Source of the DNA: Cryptomeria japonica
Lineage: Eukaryota; Streptophyta; Pinopsida; Cupressales; Cupressaceae
NCBI RefSeq assembly: GCF_030272615.1
Contig: NC_081415.1
Location: 377,597,392 to 377,661,391, forward strand
Direction of reading: 5' to 3'
DNA: 64,000 nt
Position numbers and translations under genes: made by a program. Positions 22,502 to 32,978 of this stretch are shown one piece after another; position 1 is the stretch's first letter, and each line of letters begins with the position of its first letter. Under the pieces are notes generated by a model. It saw only the letters and a list, made by a program, of their open reading frames with translations. It searched no databases and was not told where the DNA came from.

Positions 22502-24312
22502 TGTAATATCCCCTGCTCATAAATGGTTAAATACGCAAGGAATATTGTCAAACAATATGTTGTCAACCTGCTGTGCTGATTCCCAGTCTGTATAACCTGC
22601 GTGTTATGCTGTTTCTGCACTGCAATACTTGCGCGTTATGTTGTTTTGCTGTCCGCAGAGTTTCAGACTTGTATAGATGTTATCAATCACATATTTCCAT
22701 CAATGACTGATTAACAAATGACTTCTAATGGATAGAATGAATGCCTAGGATGGTTATGCAATTGAATGTTGTGTTTTTGATGCAACAATGTGAATAGGTA
22801 TGCAAGAACATAAGCTACAGCAGACTATAATTATATCGAACAATTGGCATGAAACTGTTTAACAATGAATTAAGAGATACAAGCTAATTACTCCTTTATT
22901 CATGTGACAGTAGATTTACTACAATGCATCAAACATATGCCCAAAGGTTTAGCAGCCTATCAATGAATACTCAGAAAATCTGAAGGTACATGGCTGCCAT
23001 GAAAGTCTGCACACAAGATAAGATTACAAGGAGTAATGATGCTAAAAGAACCTGTTCAAACTCACCTAGTCTTGCATTTGAAGGAGCAAGCAATATTCCA
23101 ATCTTTAGAGCTTCCAATAAGTCAAAACAAGTTGTCTTCCAAAATCGCCCCTGCTGCTGGTCTGCAGATTACTAATAATTAATTGGCAGCAATTTGGTCA
23201 CCTTTCAATCATTAAACTCCATTGTTGTCCTTCCCAAATAATACGGCCCTCCTCCAATGGTGGATTTGATGCTTTGAACATACTATATAAGCAAATTCAT
23301 GGTACAAGTGGACTGGGTTGAATTGTTTCTCAGATCTGATGTAGCCACTGAAATCCTCTTTTTTCTCCTCCCAAATACGCCTAAGAGGATCACCCTATGC
23401 CCCCAATGTCAACGCTATTCTCTATTGGGGATCTCGATGCTTCCACAATATGAGATTTGCAAAATCGTGTGAATGAAGAGGAGAGTTCGTTTTTTGTTCA
23501 ACCTGCAACACAACCAGCTTTCCTCCAAATTCACCTCCAAGAGATCTTCAAACAAATCGTCTTTCCTTTTCCAAAGTGCAGATTGCTGATGTAGGTCAAA
23601 GGGAGCCGAATCGTGGCTCTTCCCAAATCTGTTGTAAATCAGAAAATTACTGAGAGTGGCACCAATCCTAATCTGATATAAACCTGAGAAAAATTACTGA
23701 GATAAACTCAGTGAATGGAAGTGCAAATCAGCTCCAAATAGCAGAATTGTTGAAGACACTTGATGCCAGAAATGTCTCCAATATGAGCCCAAATGAAACT
23801 GGCCTTTGGCCACCAATGAAGTCCAAGTGAGATGACTGAAATATCACCTCCTCAACGCAACCCCTCGAGAGATCTTTCACTCCCTCAGTTATGCTATCTA
23901 TGGGAGTTTTCATTCCCAAAGACAAAGTCTGCAAACACCTCTCGGCTCCACAAAACCCAAATCAATATCCAAATCATTAACCAAGCTGCCTTGAAGCTTC
24001 AATTTGATCTCCCTTTATACTTTTTCATCCCAACATCCAGAAGCTTCTAGAAATAATATTAAAATAATATTATTTCACTTAAGTGACTTTATGATATTAT
24101 ATTTAATTAAGTTACTTTATTAAATTAATTAAATATATAGTCATCTTTTAATTTTTAATTTTTAATTTATTTGATAACTTAATACATAATTAATTTAATA
24201 TTATTAATTAAAATAATTAATTAAAAGCTATCCATGAAAAATAATTATTATTTGGACAACTTAACATTTTAAATTAATTAATCAATTCTTCTCCAAAAAT
24301 AAGGACATTACA
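22502..24312 (-). repeat. Solo LTR with perfect target duplication
   Basis: An 1811-bp LTR starts on the minus strand TGTAATGTCCTTATTTTTGG (at 24312) and ends at 22502 (TGTAATATCCCC on the plus strand, so ATTACA on the minus). It is flanked by a perfect 5-bp duplication ATTTG at 22497-22501 and 24313-24317. No internal coding region remains, so it arose by recombination between two LTRs. It shares CAAGGAATATTGTCAAAC at the same end as the LTR of element A. Confidence 0.85.
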
Positions 24313-24317
24313 ATTTG

Positions 24318-24587
24318 GTTGATTGGAGGACATTTTCAGTGATCAGTGGTAAGTCTCAGTCATATTTTGGGAGTATACAGCAGTCCCCAGCATATTTTTG
24401 CATTATTTCAAACTTATTTCAGCCCTTGGTGCAAGGTTGTAGCCTAGAACAAAGAAAATTTGCAGATTGCCTTCACGTTTGGGATAGGGTTTCATGAAAT
24501 TATCTGTTGGGAACAAATTATAGAGACAAAAGTGCAGATCAGGGGTCTAGGGTAGCTCATGTCATCACAAATTACTGATACAATTTT
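24318..24587 (+). repeat. Continuation of the 21507 LTR/element
   Basis: This sequence rejoins 22501 once the solo LTR and one copy of ATTTG are removed. No gene was seen. No primer site was found at its right end, so the internal boundary is unknown. Confidence 0.45.
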
Positions 24588-24783
24588 AGCTGTACCATTC
24601 TCTAATCACTTTATATTAATAAAGTGGCCCCTTGGCACATTTTCCTAAAAGTTATAACTAAACTTAAAGGGTATAACTTAATAATATGGCCACTTTTAAT
24701 GAGGAATTAGACCCTCAATGGGTCAAACCACTTAGGGGAAGTTGTTTTTTAATAAAAAGAAACATTTTAACATGTTTCATGAT
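24588..24783 (+). repeat. Second copy of the 21507-type LTR, left piece
   Basis: This closely matches 22070-22250 (CACTTTAT.TTAATAAAGT, CCTTGGCACATTTTCCTAAA, GAGGAATTAGACCCTCAATG) with few changes. It is cut at 24783 by the Penelope-like insertion and continues from 26187. Confidence 0.7.
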
Positions 24784-24857
24784 TAATGATATCGGAGTTC
24801 CACAATCCATAATAGTAAGTTGTAGAATTTCTGGAATTAGATTATGTTTGCTTTTTT

Positions 24858-24899
24858 GCATCAACGTTTCGGATCACACTCCGCGATCCATCATCAAGA
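24858..24899 (-). ncRNA. Hammerhead-ribozyme-like motif
   Basis: The minus strand has the two conserved core blocks of a hammerhead in the right order. UUGAUGA (consensus CUGAUGA, first base changed C to U) is followed by a helix II of GGAUC / GAUCC around a nine-base loop, and then GAAAC. Helices I and III and the cleavage site could not be assigned with confidence. With the core C changed this copy is probably inactive. Its position near the 3' end of the Penelope-like fragment fits what is known of that class. Confidence 0.6.
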
Positions 24900-25017
24900 T
24901 AGTAGAGAGAGCTAGGAGTCATAAGATGACAAGTTACAGATTAGAACAAGACTAAAAAGAAGAAGAGAGAGGAAGGTTTCCACGAGGCTCAAAACAACCA
25001 AAACCAATGACAAAAAA

Positions 25018-25198
25018 GAGGGGGTCAAAATAAACAAATGATCAAACAATAACTAAGAAAAGACAACAAACACAAATATATATATATACATGAAAACAAG
25101 AACTAAAAAAGAAAGGCTAAAAAAAATTAAAGCAAACTAATATACATATATATAGAGAGAGAGAGAGAGAAGCTAAACAGATTAAAAGACAAAACAAA

Positions 25199-25229
<31 letters not shown>

Positions 25230-25641
25230 CCAAAAAACCTACATACATATATACACACAAACACACACAAACAAGCAACGAAAACAAGAAGGGATGTCCA
25301 CACAATAAAGTCCAGAGGACCGCCCTAAAGAGAAAGACAAAGCAAAAAAGGGGAGACAATCCAAAGACGAAGAACAAGGGAAAAAAATAGATTCAAATAT
25401 TCAAAAACCTACAAACCTATAAATATAAAGATATATAAAAAAATAAAAATAAAATATATATATATATATAAAGAGGGGGTTAAAATAAACAGCCAATCAA
25501 ACAAGCACAGAAAAAAGAAAGAAAAGACCACAAACACAAATATATATATATATATATATGTAAGAACTAAAAAAGGGGGGTAAAAATGGTAAAAAAGTTT
25601 AGAAGACCAAAAATAAAATAAACTTACTAACATAGACATAC

Positions 25642-25673
<32 letters not shown>

Positions 25674-25749
25674 GGAAAGCTAGAAAAGGTTAAAAAGAAA
25701 ACCTACAAACATATATATATGTATATATGTGTCTATGTATATGTATATG

Positions 25750-25793
<44 letters not shown>

Positions 25794-25800
25794 AACTTAA
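25018..25800. repeat. Simple-repeat-rich tandem region in the Penelope-like copy
   Basis: Runs of (TA)n, (GA)n, (CATA)n and (GT)n are embedded in a longer repeated frame. GAGGGGGT.AAAATAAAC starts at 25018 and again at 25473, 455 bases apart, each followed by an ACAAACACAAATATAT stretch. Open frames here on both strands are artefacts of the simple repeats. Confidence 0.8.
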
Positions 25801-26044
25801 AAAAGGAACGCTAAAAACGGAAAAAATGAAAACCTATAAATATATAAAATTTATAAATATATATAAACAAGCAACTAAACAAGAACACCAAAGTCAAGAG
25901 GATAGGCTAGAAGGGAAAGAAAAAGCGGAAAAAGGAGGGACAAGGAACACTCCAAAAAAGAAATGGGGGGGGACACAAACCAAAGACGAAGAACGAGAAT
26001 GGGCGGGAGGAGGGGCGAGGTCAAGGAGTAGGGGGGGACGACAC

Positions 26045-26186
26045 TGGTTATTAAGGTAAATTAACAAAGGTTGCCAAGAAGGACTGATGCCCCACCCATC
26101 ATCACGATTGAGGTTGGAAGGATGATTATTGATAGCAATGGCTTCCTTGAGCTTACGCTTAAAGAAGTTGTCCTCTTTGGACAAGA
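26045..26186 (-). pseudogene. Penelope-like element, C-terminal coding fragment
   Basis: The minus-strand residues after the insertion point read KEDNFFKRKLKEAIAINNHP, then SNLNRDDGWGISPSWQPLL. The pattern (R-x-x-K/R-EAI-x-I, then NLNRD-x-G, then W-x-PLL) is the conserved tail that follows the GIY-YIG nuclease in Penelope-like elements, which prime reverse transcription at nicked DNA. The frame continues without a stop into proline-rich repeat sequence. The reverse transcriptase is missing because of 5' truncation. The assignment is from remembered family features, not a search. Confidence 0.6.
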
Positions 26187-26900
26187 TTTTATGATGCCAA
26201 AAGTACAACCCTAACCCCAAATTCGAATTAGGGTTTGAGGCATGTTGAAAAGACATTTTGGAGGCTCATTTTGGCATTGTGTGATTTCATTTTTCTGGAA
26301 ATTATCTCTGCAACAGATTGCAACCATTAGATAGCAGCTTGGAATCACCATTGGGAACGAAAACTCTCAATGTTTTAGTGTTTGACGTAGCCCCATTCAC
26401 TTGCAGCCACTTGGTGCCAATTTGGAAGCTTCATATCAAGCCATTGAGGGTCAAATTATTGAAGTTAATGACTGAAACAGCAAGGGACATACAGAGAAAT
26501 CAGATCTGAGCAAGTTGGATGTTCAAATTTGCAAATTTGGGGGTCATTTATGCAAGCCATACCATTCCAGGATAGATCATACCATTTCAGCTAGCGTGGA
26601 GATTCAAAAAATAAATTAGAGGGCTTTTGAATCAGCTGTTTCTTGGAAATTCATTGTCGGGGAAATAAAAGGACAGTTTGATTATTCTTTCAGAGATTCC
26701 ATAGTAGATCGAAGCTACACCAGCAATTATTCTGGGAAATTCACCATTTTTGGAGGGTCTCTCCTGGCAAAGAATTGGAATTCAGCTTATGTGTGCATTA
26801 TACTTCATTATTTGTTTTTGATAATTCATATTAGGGACAATAAAACATATTGGAGTTGTTGTAACATTGTGGAAGCGCCTGTTTCATCCTATTCATCAGT
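26187..26900 (+). repeat. Second copy of the 21507-type LTR, right piece
   Basis: It resumes the LTR at TTTTATGATGCCAAAAG and keeps the match to 22240-22300 (CCCTAACCCCAAATTCGAAT, then GGGTTTGAGGCATGTT). After that similarity weakens but GGGAACGAAAACTC and GTTTGACG.AGCCCCA remain aligned with 22405-22450. The right limit is uncertain. Confidence 0.5.
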
Positions 26901-29900
26901 TCAGGCAATAAAATAAGCCTTTCCAAGAAAGCTCAGGACATCTAGTATGCCAGTCTTGGCTCTGAATGCTATAAATTGTTCAACTCTTGAATTTAGCATT
27001 TGTTGCAATAAAAAAAATCAGAATTCTGATTTTTGGTTTTCAGTTCATTATTGTTTCATGATTGCATTGTCAATCATACAAGCTAAAACCCTCAAAACCA
27101 TAAAAACCTCAAAACATGTCAAAAACCAAAAAAAATATATCGCTGGTCAAAGAATTCAGCTGAACAAAAACAATCAGATTTGTGCCAATTCCTAGTTGGT
27201 ATCTTTCAGATCGGAGCCAACTAGATGACTTACTAAAAATGGACAGCTTCTCTAAGAAGTTTGGAAAACACCCCAAGTGTCAAAATTCACTTTTGAAAGT
27301 GGCATAATGATCCATACTGCCTACTGGAAGCAAAGTCACTACTAGCCAACCCTAAGCATTCCAAGAATTTTGGAGTTCTCCCTAACTCACCATGAAGCTT
27401 ACGAGAAAACTCGGAACTTGAAATAAATGCTCACAAACCAATTCTATTCGAAATGGGGGCATTAGAAGAATTCAATTGGACATAATAGTTTTCATGCTCA
27501 ATTTTAAAAAATAAAAATAAAAATAAGTAGGTGGCTAGTGCTTTGTTAGTTGTTATTCAAATAAGAACTTTGAGAGCTCATATGTAGAGAATTCATTGAG
27601 TTAAATCCAAAGATGCTAAAAGGAATAAGCTGAAAAATTAGGCACCTATTACTCCTAAAGTCTCCTTTAATATTTTTGCTAAATTGTTAACTTATTGTTG
27701 ATCCCCAATAAGGCTTTCAGCTTAAAACAAGGCAGTTGGGAAGTTTCACAGGCGTGGGACTGAGTGCGGTCTGTGGAACAACCTCTGGGATTTTAGAAGC
27801 CATCTCTTCGAATTTCAAAGGGGATGGAAAGGGATAGAAATATGCAAAAAGAGACAAGCTGCAAAACTATTTGTTGATGGGGAAATTCAGCACTTCCATC
27901 AACACAAAATAAACTGCACTGAGTACATCCCACTCTCTCTTGGATAAGGAAACTTTGTATGCCTGTGGACTGTCCAAACAATGTGCCTAGGATAACTCAA
28001 TGTCGATGTGATTTGCTGGTAATCATGAGGGGACTTATGCATCTAACAAGCTGGCTTGCATCTGGTATGGCAATCTGGTGATGCTTTACTTCTCAAACTG
28101 GTTGAAATAAAGGACAAAGGGATAGGGTTTAGAGATCTTAGGGACAATGATAGTAATGGTTGGTGTTATAGGTAGACAGATTTCAAATAAAATTAGTTCT
28201 TGCTCAGCCAAAGATAAACTGACAACTCCATAGGAATAGTGCAAGCTCCAAGGAGGAATAAAAGATTTTCAAACCATGAACATTCATTAAGTACCCAATT
28301 CTGGTGCAACTTAGATGAATATTCATAGTTGAACTAACAGCAGTAGAAGGCTCAGACTAACCATGCACGAAACCTACATTCAGCAAGCCTCCAATGGTAT
28401 GAACCTAAAATTAGATCTAATACCCTCACACTTCACCATTAAGATCACTGAACTTTAATTAGCTTGATGAAAAGAAGCCATGCAAACAAGTTAGGGCAAA
28501 TGGCAAAACACCATGCTTCAATGCTTTATTCATTTGTTCTAACTGCCATTACAACAATTTTTGTCCAACAATTCCTACTGTACTCCTAACCTGCTAACTT
28601 CTAAAATTCTAACCTTCTAACCCCTTTACAATGAGAGAGGCACTAGCCTTTTATAGTTTTTACATTCTAAATCAATGGCCAAGATCCAATTCATCAATGG
28701 TCTAGATCTGCCTTGTAGAAATCCTAATAGCTTTTGGTTAATGATCTCAATGACCATCAACCACCTTGTAATCTACCTTCAACTTTTTTCAATTAACCCC
28801 ACTACAAGACAAAAGTTCACGGGGTTCGAGACATAAAGAGACAAATTTGGTAGCTAGGAAATAACTGACTTTTGGCCGCCTCTTGAATTGTATTAAATTG
28901 GGCCAACAAGTAGTCCTTTTACAATATAATAATCCCCTTTTTACAATAAATCTTTTTCCAGCTCAGACCTAGATGTTCATTCTCTATTTCTACTGTTGTG
29001 TTTGTCACTGTCTTCCAGGGTCTCTCTGCATTGCAGTGGTGGTTTGTCACCCTCAAGCCTTGTCCTTGGTGATCTTCTGGCTTTATCACAATCACATTTT
29101 CAATTGGTGCTTCAGACTCCCTTCTGCAACTACTTCCAGTGGCATTAATCTGCAAAAGCAAATCTAACTTGGATCAATTCTCATGGACTATTCAAATAAT
29201 TAGATCTAGTATTACTAACCATGTGGATCCTCATAATCCAAATTGGAAACCTGCGAAGTATAATACTCTATCATATTTGCATACACTTTCCACTTAAACC
29301 CAAATCATAAGATTTCACTAGTTTACACGTATATTGGAACTTGAGTCATTACGATTACACTCATGACAACTCGAGCCTTGTACTCATTAAAGAATTTATA
29401 GCCCCAAACACATGGTCATTAAGCCAACTTTTCTTGCATATCAATCTTTTTTTCATTCTTATCGAACTTCCATATGTTGAATTTGATATCTTGTCACAAT
29501 TCGTTTTACCCAAATCCTGTCACGATCTCATTTTTTTTATAAAACTTGGTGACACCTATCTAGCCAAGCACTATATTCATAAATCAACCTTTTGTTTTCA
29601 TCAAGCCTTGGCATTTAGTTTATTTCTCATACTAACAACAAAATTGATGTGGAGATAAATATGAATTCTGAACCAACCATATTGATCACGTCCCAGACCA
29701 CATCCTTTCTTTCCTTCGTCATTTGATTCTTTTTTTCTACTTGTTTTTCACGAAAGTTGGGTTACAGTCATGAAGCAATTCGGTCTCATCCTTGACATTT
29801 TCAACATGAAGTCAAACTGTCTTTTTTAACCAAGCTCATGCCCATCTTACAAAGCATTTTAGTCGTGGATCATCTTATCATGCTCTTGACTCAACCTCTT

Positions 29901-31427
29901 ACTCTTTATCGAGGCGTTCATTTTTTCAAGCATTGATTTTGATCATCCAATTATTTCCAGAGCCCCCAAACTAATTGTCTCGATATCAGTGATTCTAAAG
30001 ATTTTTCAAACAAAACAAATCTAGTTTTGGCCCAATCTTTTGGTTTGAGGATCATGGCGGACGTGATTTTACCAAGCTCCTTATTGTCTTTGTCTGGTGA
30101 TACCCACACATGCCCTGTAAACTCGACAATTAAAAAAGCAATTGAAAACTCAGTATTTGTGATTGAATTCAGACTTTCGCCTTTTTTCCCAAGCCATTCT
30201 TTTGATTCGACATTGTTTTTTTTTGCTGAGCTTCTCACATCATCTCATTATCATTGCCTAGCATCATTTATGCTTCATCGACCTTAGTATTTTTTCGAAC
30301 TCCATGCGTTGAGTTTCATTATCACATTTATACAAAATTGAATATTGAATTCTTTTCTTATGTCGAACTTGGAATTCAAGTGTCATTTAAACATCAATTT
30401 GGCCTCTCACTGTGCTGATGAACTCGATCATTTGGTGTCTTCCGGAATTTGAAATTTTTCATGCTCATTTGCTCAGATTTGTGTGGCTCAAGTAAGATCG
30501 CTTTGATGGCCATGTCATGTTGTATTTCATGGAGGCTTGGTTCTAAATCATTCATCCGCTATCACAAATTTTATATTTTAGAGCATTGAGCCTTTCATCA
30601 ATGTTGAATCCGAGCCTTGTGAATGGAATTCAAGTTTTCCATATTCAGATAACCCCCACTTGCTTGGCACGAACCCACAGATGTCGATATCTTCCAAATC
30701 TTTTGTTTTGGCACTTCTATTGTTTGAGTATTGTTTTACACATTTTTTTTTTAAATGTTCCAAATTTGTTACATTCGATTCATCACTTTTTCTTTTATTG
30801 AACTTTCTCACCTTTCACGAAACTCAAGTCATACAGTCATTAAGGAATTCGGTGATTTGGAATTCAAATCTCTATTCAATGATTGGAAGGAAATCGAAAA
30901 TTCAGAACTTAGGACAACATTAGCACAACTCGGATATATTCCTTTTTTCATTGCTAACATCGAAATTTCGGGCCTCTGGATCCAAAGTTCGGTGATAGGA
31001 CAAATTTGGGATTACCACTATTCTGATCCTCAGTGTAAGTATTGATTTTAAGGGGGAAATTGTGCCAAAATTTCGGTGTTTGGAAGGCTTTTGAATTCCC
31101 ATTTTGAGTACTAGCACCGAATTTCAGAGTATGATGCATTTGCATGAGACTTGGAAGAACTTTGGGAATTCCCTTAAACACTGATGCCAAGATTTCTAGG
31201 TGCCTGTTGAGATTTTAAGTCTTAGGATAAAGTTTGAATTTCCCATGCAAATAACCTTTCATGTATCCCAAATCCAAATTCTTACACAAGGCAGGTCTTG
31301 ATTTTGATTCTAACCTATAGGCTGGTATCCTTATTTCTTTATGCTCCCTTTAACTCTCAATTCCATAATAGGTTGAGCCTTGACTTTGGTTTGGAGTTGT
31401 ATTCTCAATACATTTATATACTTCTAA

Positions 31428-31430
<3 letters not shown>
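26901..31430. other. Long stretch, no gene identified
   Basis: No recognisable protein, RNA gene or element terminus was found. A minus-strand frame at 28919-29161 has ordinary composition but no family I recognise. Between 29340 and 31200 phrases such as GTCATTAAGGAATTCGG and TTGGAATTCAA recur in diverged form, suggesting an old repeat. Confidence 0.4.

Positions 31431-31471
<41 letters not shown>
31431..31471. repeat. (CT)n microsatellite
   Basis: An uninterrupted CT dinucleotide run of 41 bp. Confidence 0.97.
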
Positions 31472-31473
<2 letters not shown>

Positions 31474-32567
31474 AAGGAAAAAATTGCTTTAGAACCCCAA
31501 CGAAGTGGGCAAAAAGAAGGGGTCCCTGTCGGAGATAGGGAGTGTGTGCAAGGCACAACACTATCCTAAAGTGATGTGCCAGAAATTTAACCAAGTTTAC
31601 TTTCATTTATGCATAATGTAATCCATAACCATAAAACATTTTCAAAAATCTCAGAAGAGCACATGCATGATTTGAAATTCTAAGATATAGCCACAGAGTT
31701 AGAAATTATAGAAGCAAGATTAGAAATAGTGAGAAACAAACAACTCTGGGATATTAAACACAAAGCACCACATCCTCTTCGTTGTTGGGGGAGAACAAAT
31801 TACAAAGGCCATTTTGGCACAATCTAAAATATTGAGATCCTACCCATGAGGGGCATCTGCTAAGGTTTAATAGAATTGAAATGGCTTCTACCACTATGTC
31901 AACTAAAAATTGGTGAAAATGTGAACCCCCCATTACAATGTGCCCATAAGCTTTTATAGAGAAAATCTCTTTGATCTGAAAAGGTGATTGCAACTGAACA
32001 GGCTCCTACATACCTATCGTGTGTCTGATACTATGATGAAGGTTGTTACAACCACCCGCAATCAATCATCCTTTTTCACGGTGGGGTCGCCACCCGAAAA
32101 TTCCCTTTTTTTGTTGCAAATGCTTGATCATGCAAATTACTAAAACATAGAAAAATACTGAAAAATGGATTTTTGATTTTTGTCATCTCTAATCGCTTCA
32201 TCACCTCAACACGGCCACAAATCTCCTTCAAACCGATTTTGACATGTTTCCATCAATGACTTGAGCATAAATCCGCAAAGATGTACCTATTATCTACCTA
32301 TATGAATGATAAGCTTCTCCATAAGATAACCATTAAGATCCAACAAGGTTTTTGGAGGATATATGTATATTGCTAATAAGTTAATAATCTCGCCAATAGC
32401 TTGGAATGGATGCCTTGAGCCAATTTTTTCTTTTGTCTATTATGAGGAAGCATTTGACAAATTTAATAGTCATTTATTGAAATGATCAATTTATGTTGGA
32501 AGAGACCCAATCAATGAGGTTCCTAATCTTACTATGCTGGTTGCTTAGAATTGTCATGCCCCCTTCC
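31472..32567. other. Intergenic stretch, no gene seen
   Basis: No supported feature. It ends at the target duplication of hAT-2 (TAATTGGC at 32568-32575). Confidence 0.4.
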
Positions 32568-32978
32568 TAATTGGCCTAAGTTACCGGTTTGGGTTCGGAT
32601 TCGCGGGTTCGGCCAAAAAAAAAAAAATTCTTGGGTACGGGTACGGGTTCGGGTTCGTCCGTACATATATACATATATTAATTATAAATTTATATATATA
32701 CATATATATTATATATATCTTCAATATATACAATCCATACAAAAATAAAATATACAATGTGACTTTCCATACATAAATCATAAATCCATAATTGCCAATG
32801 CCAATAAATATCCATATATCGCAAATGTTATCAGTAAACTAATAACTAAAGTCTAATATCATATTCATAATTTGCAAAAAAGATAATATTCAAGTTTCAA
32901 GTTTCAACTGATTCAAGTTTCAAAATGTGAATATGTCATGACACAATAAAAATTCAAATTACAAGCCATCTATGGGAT

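Larger units (their letters stand above)
24784..26186 (-). mobile_element. 5'-truncated Penelope-like retroelement
   Basis: This 1403-bp insertion splits an otherwise continuous LTR copy. A target duplication is visible (TTTCATGAT at 24775-24783, TTTTATGAT at 26187-26195, one transition). On the minus strand it begins with the C-terminal coding end of a Penelope-like element (26186-26045). It passes through a long simple-repeat stretch and ends with a hammerhead-like motif at 24858-24899. Penelope-like elements with a GIY-YIG endonuclease are known from conifers (Dryad), and hammerhead motifs are known in this class. The reverse transcriptase and the GIY-YIG motif itself are not present in this truncated copy, so the call rests on the C-terminal block and the ribozyme-like motif. 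Confidence 0.65.

Noticed and set aside
25117-25651. Hydrophobic-looking frames on the minus strand
   Set aside because: They arise from TA, GA and T-rich runs inside the Penelope-like copy, not from a membrane protein.
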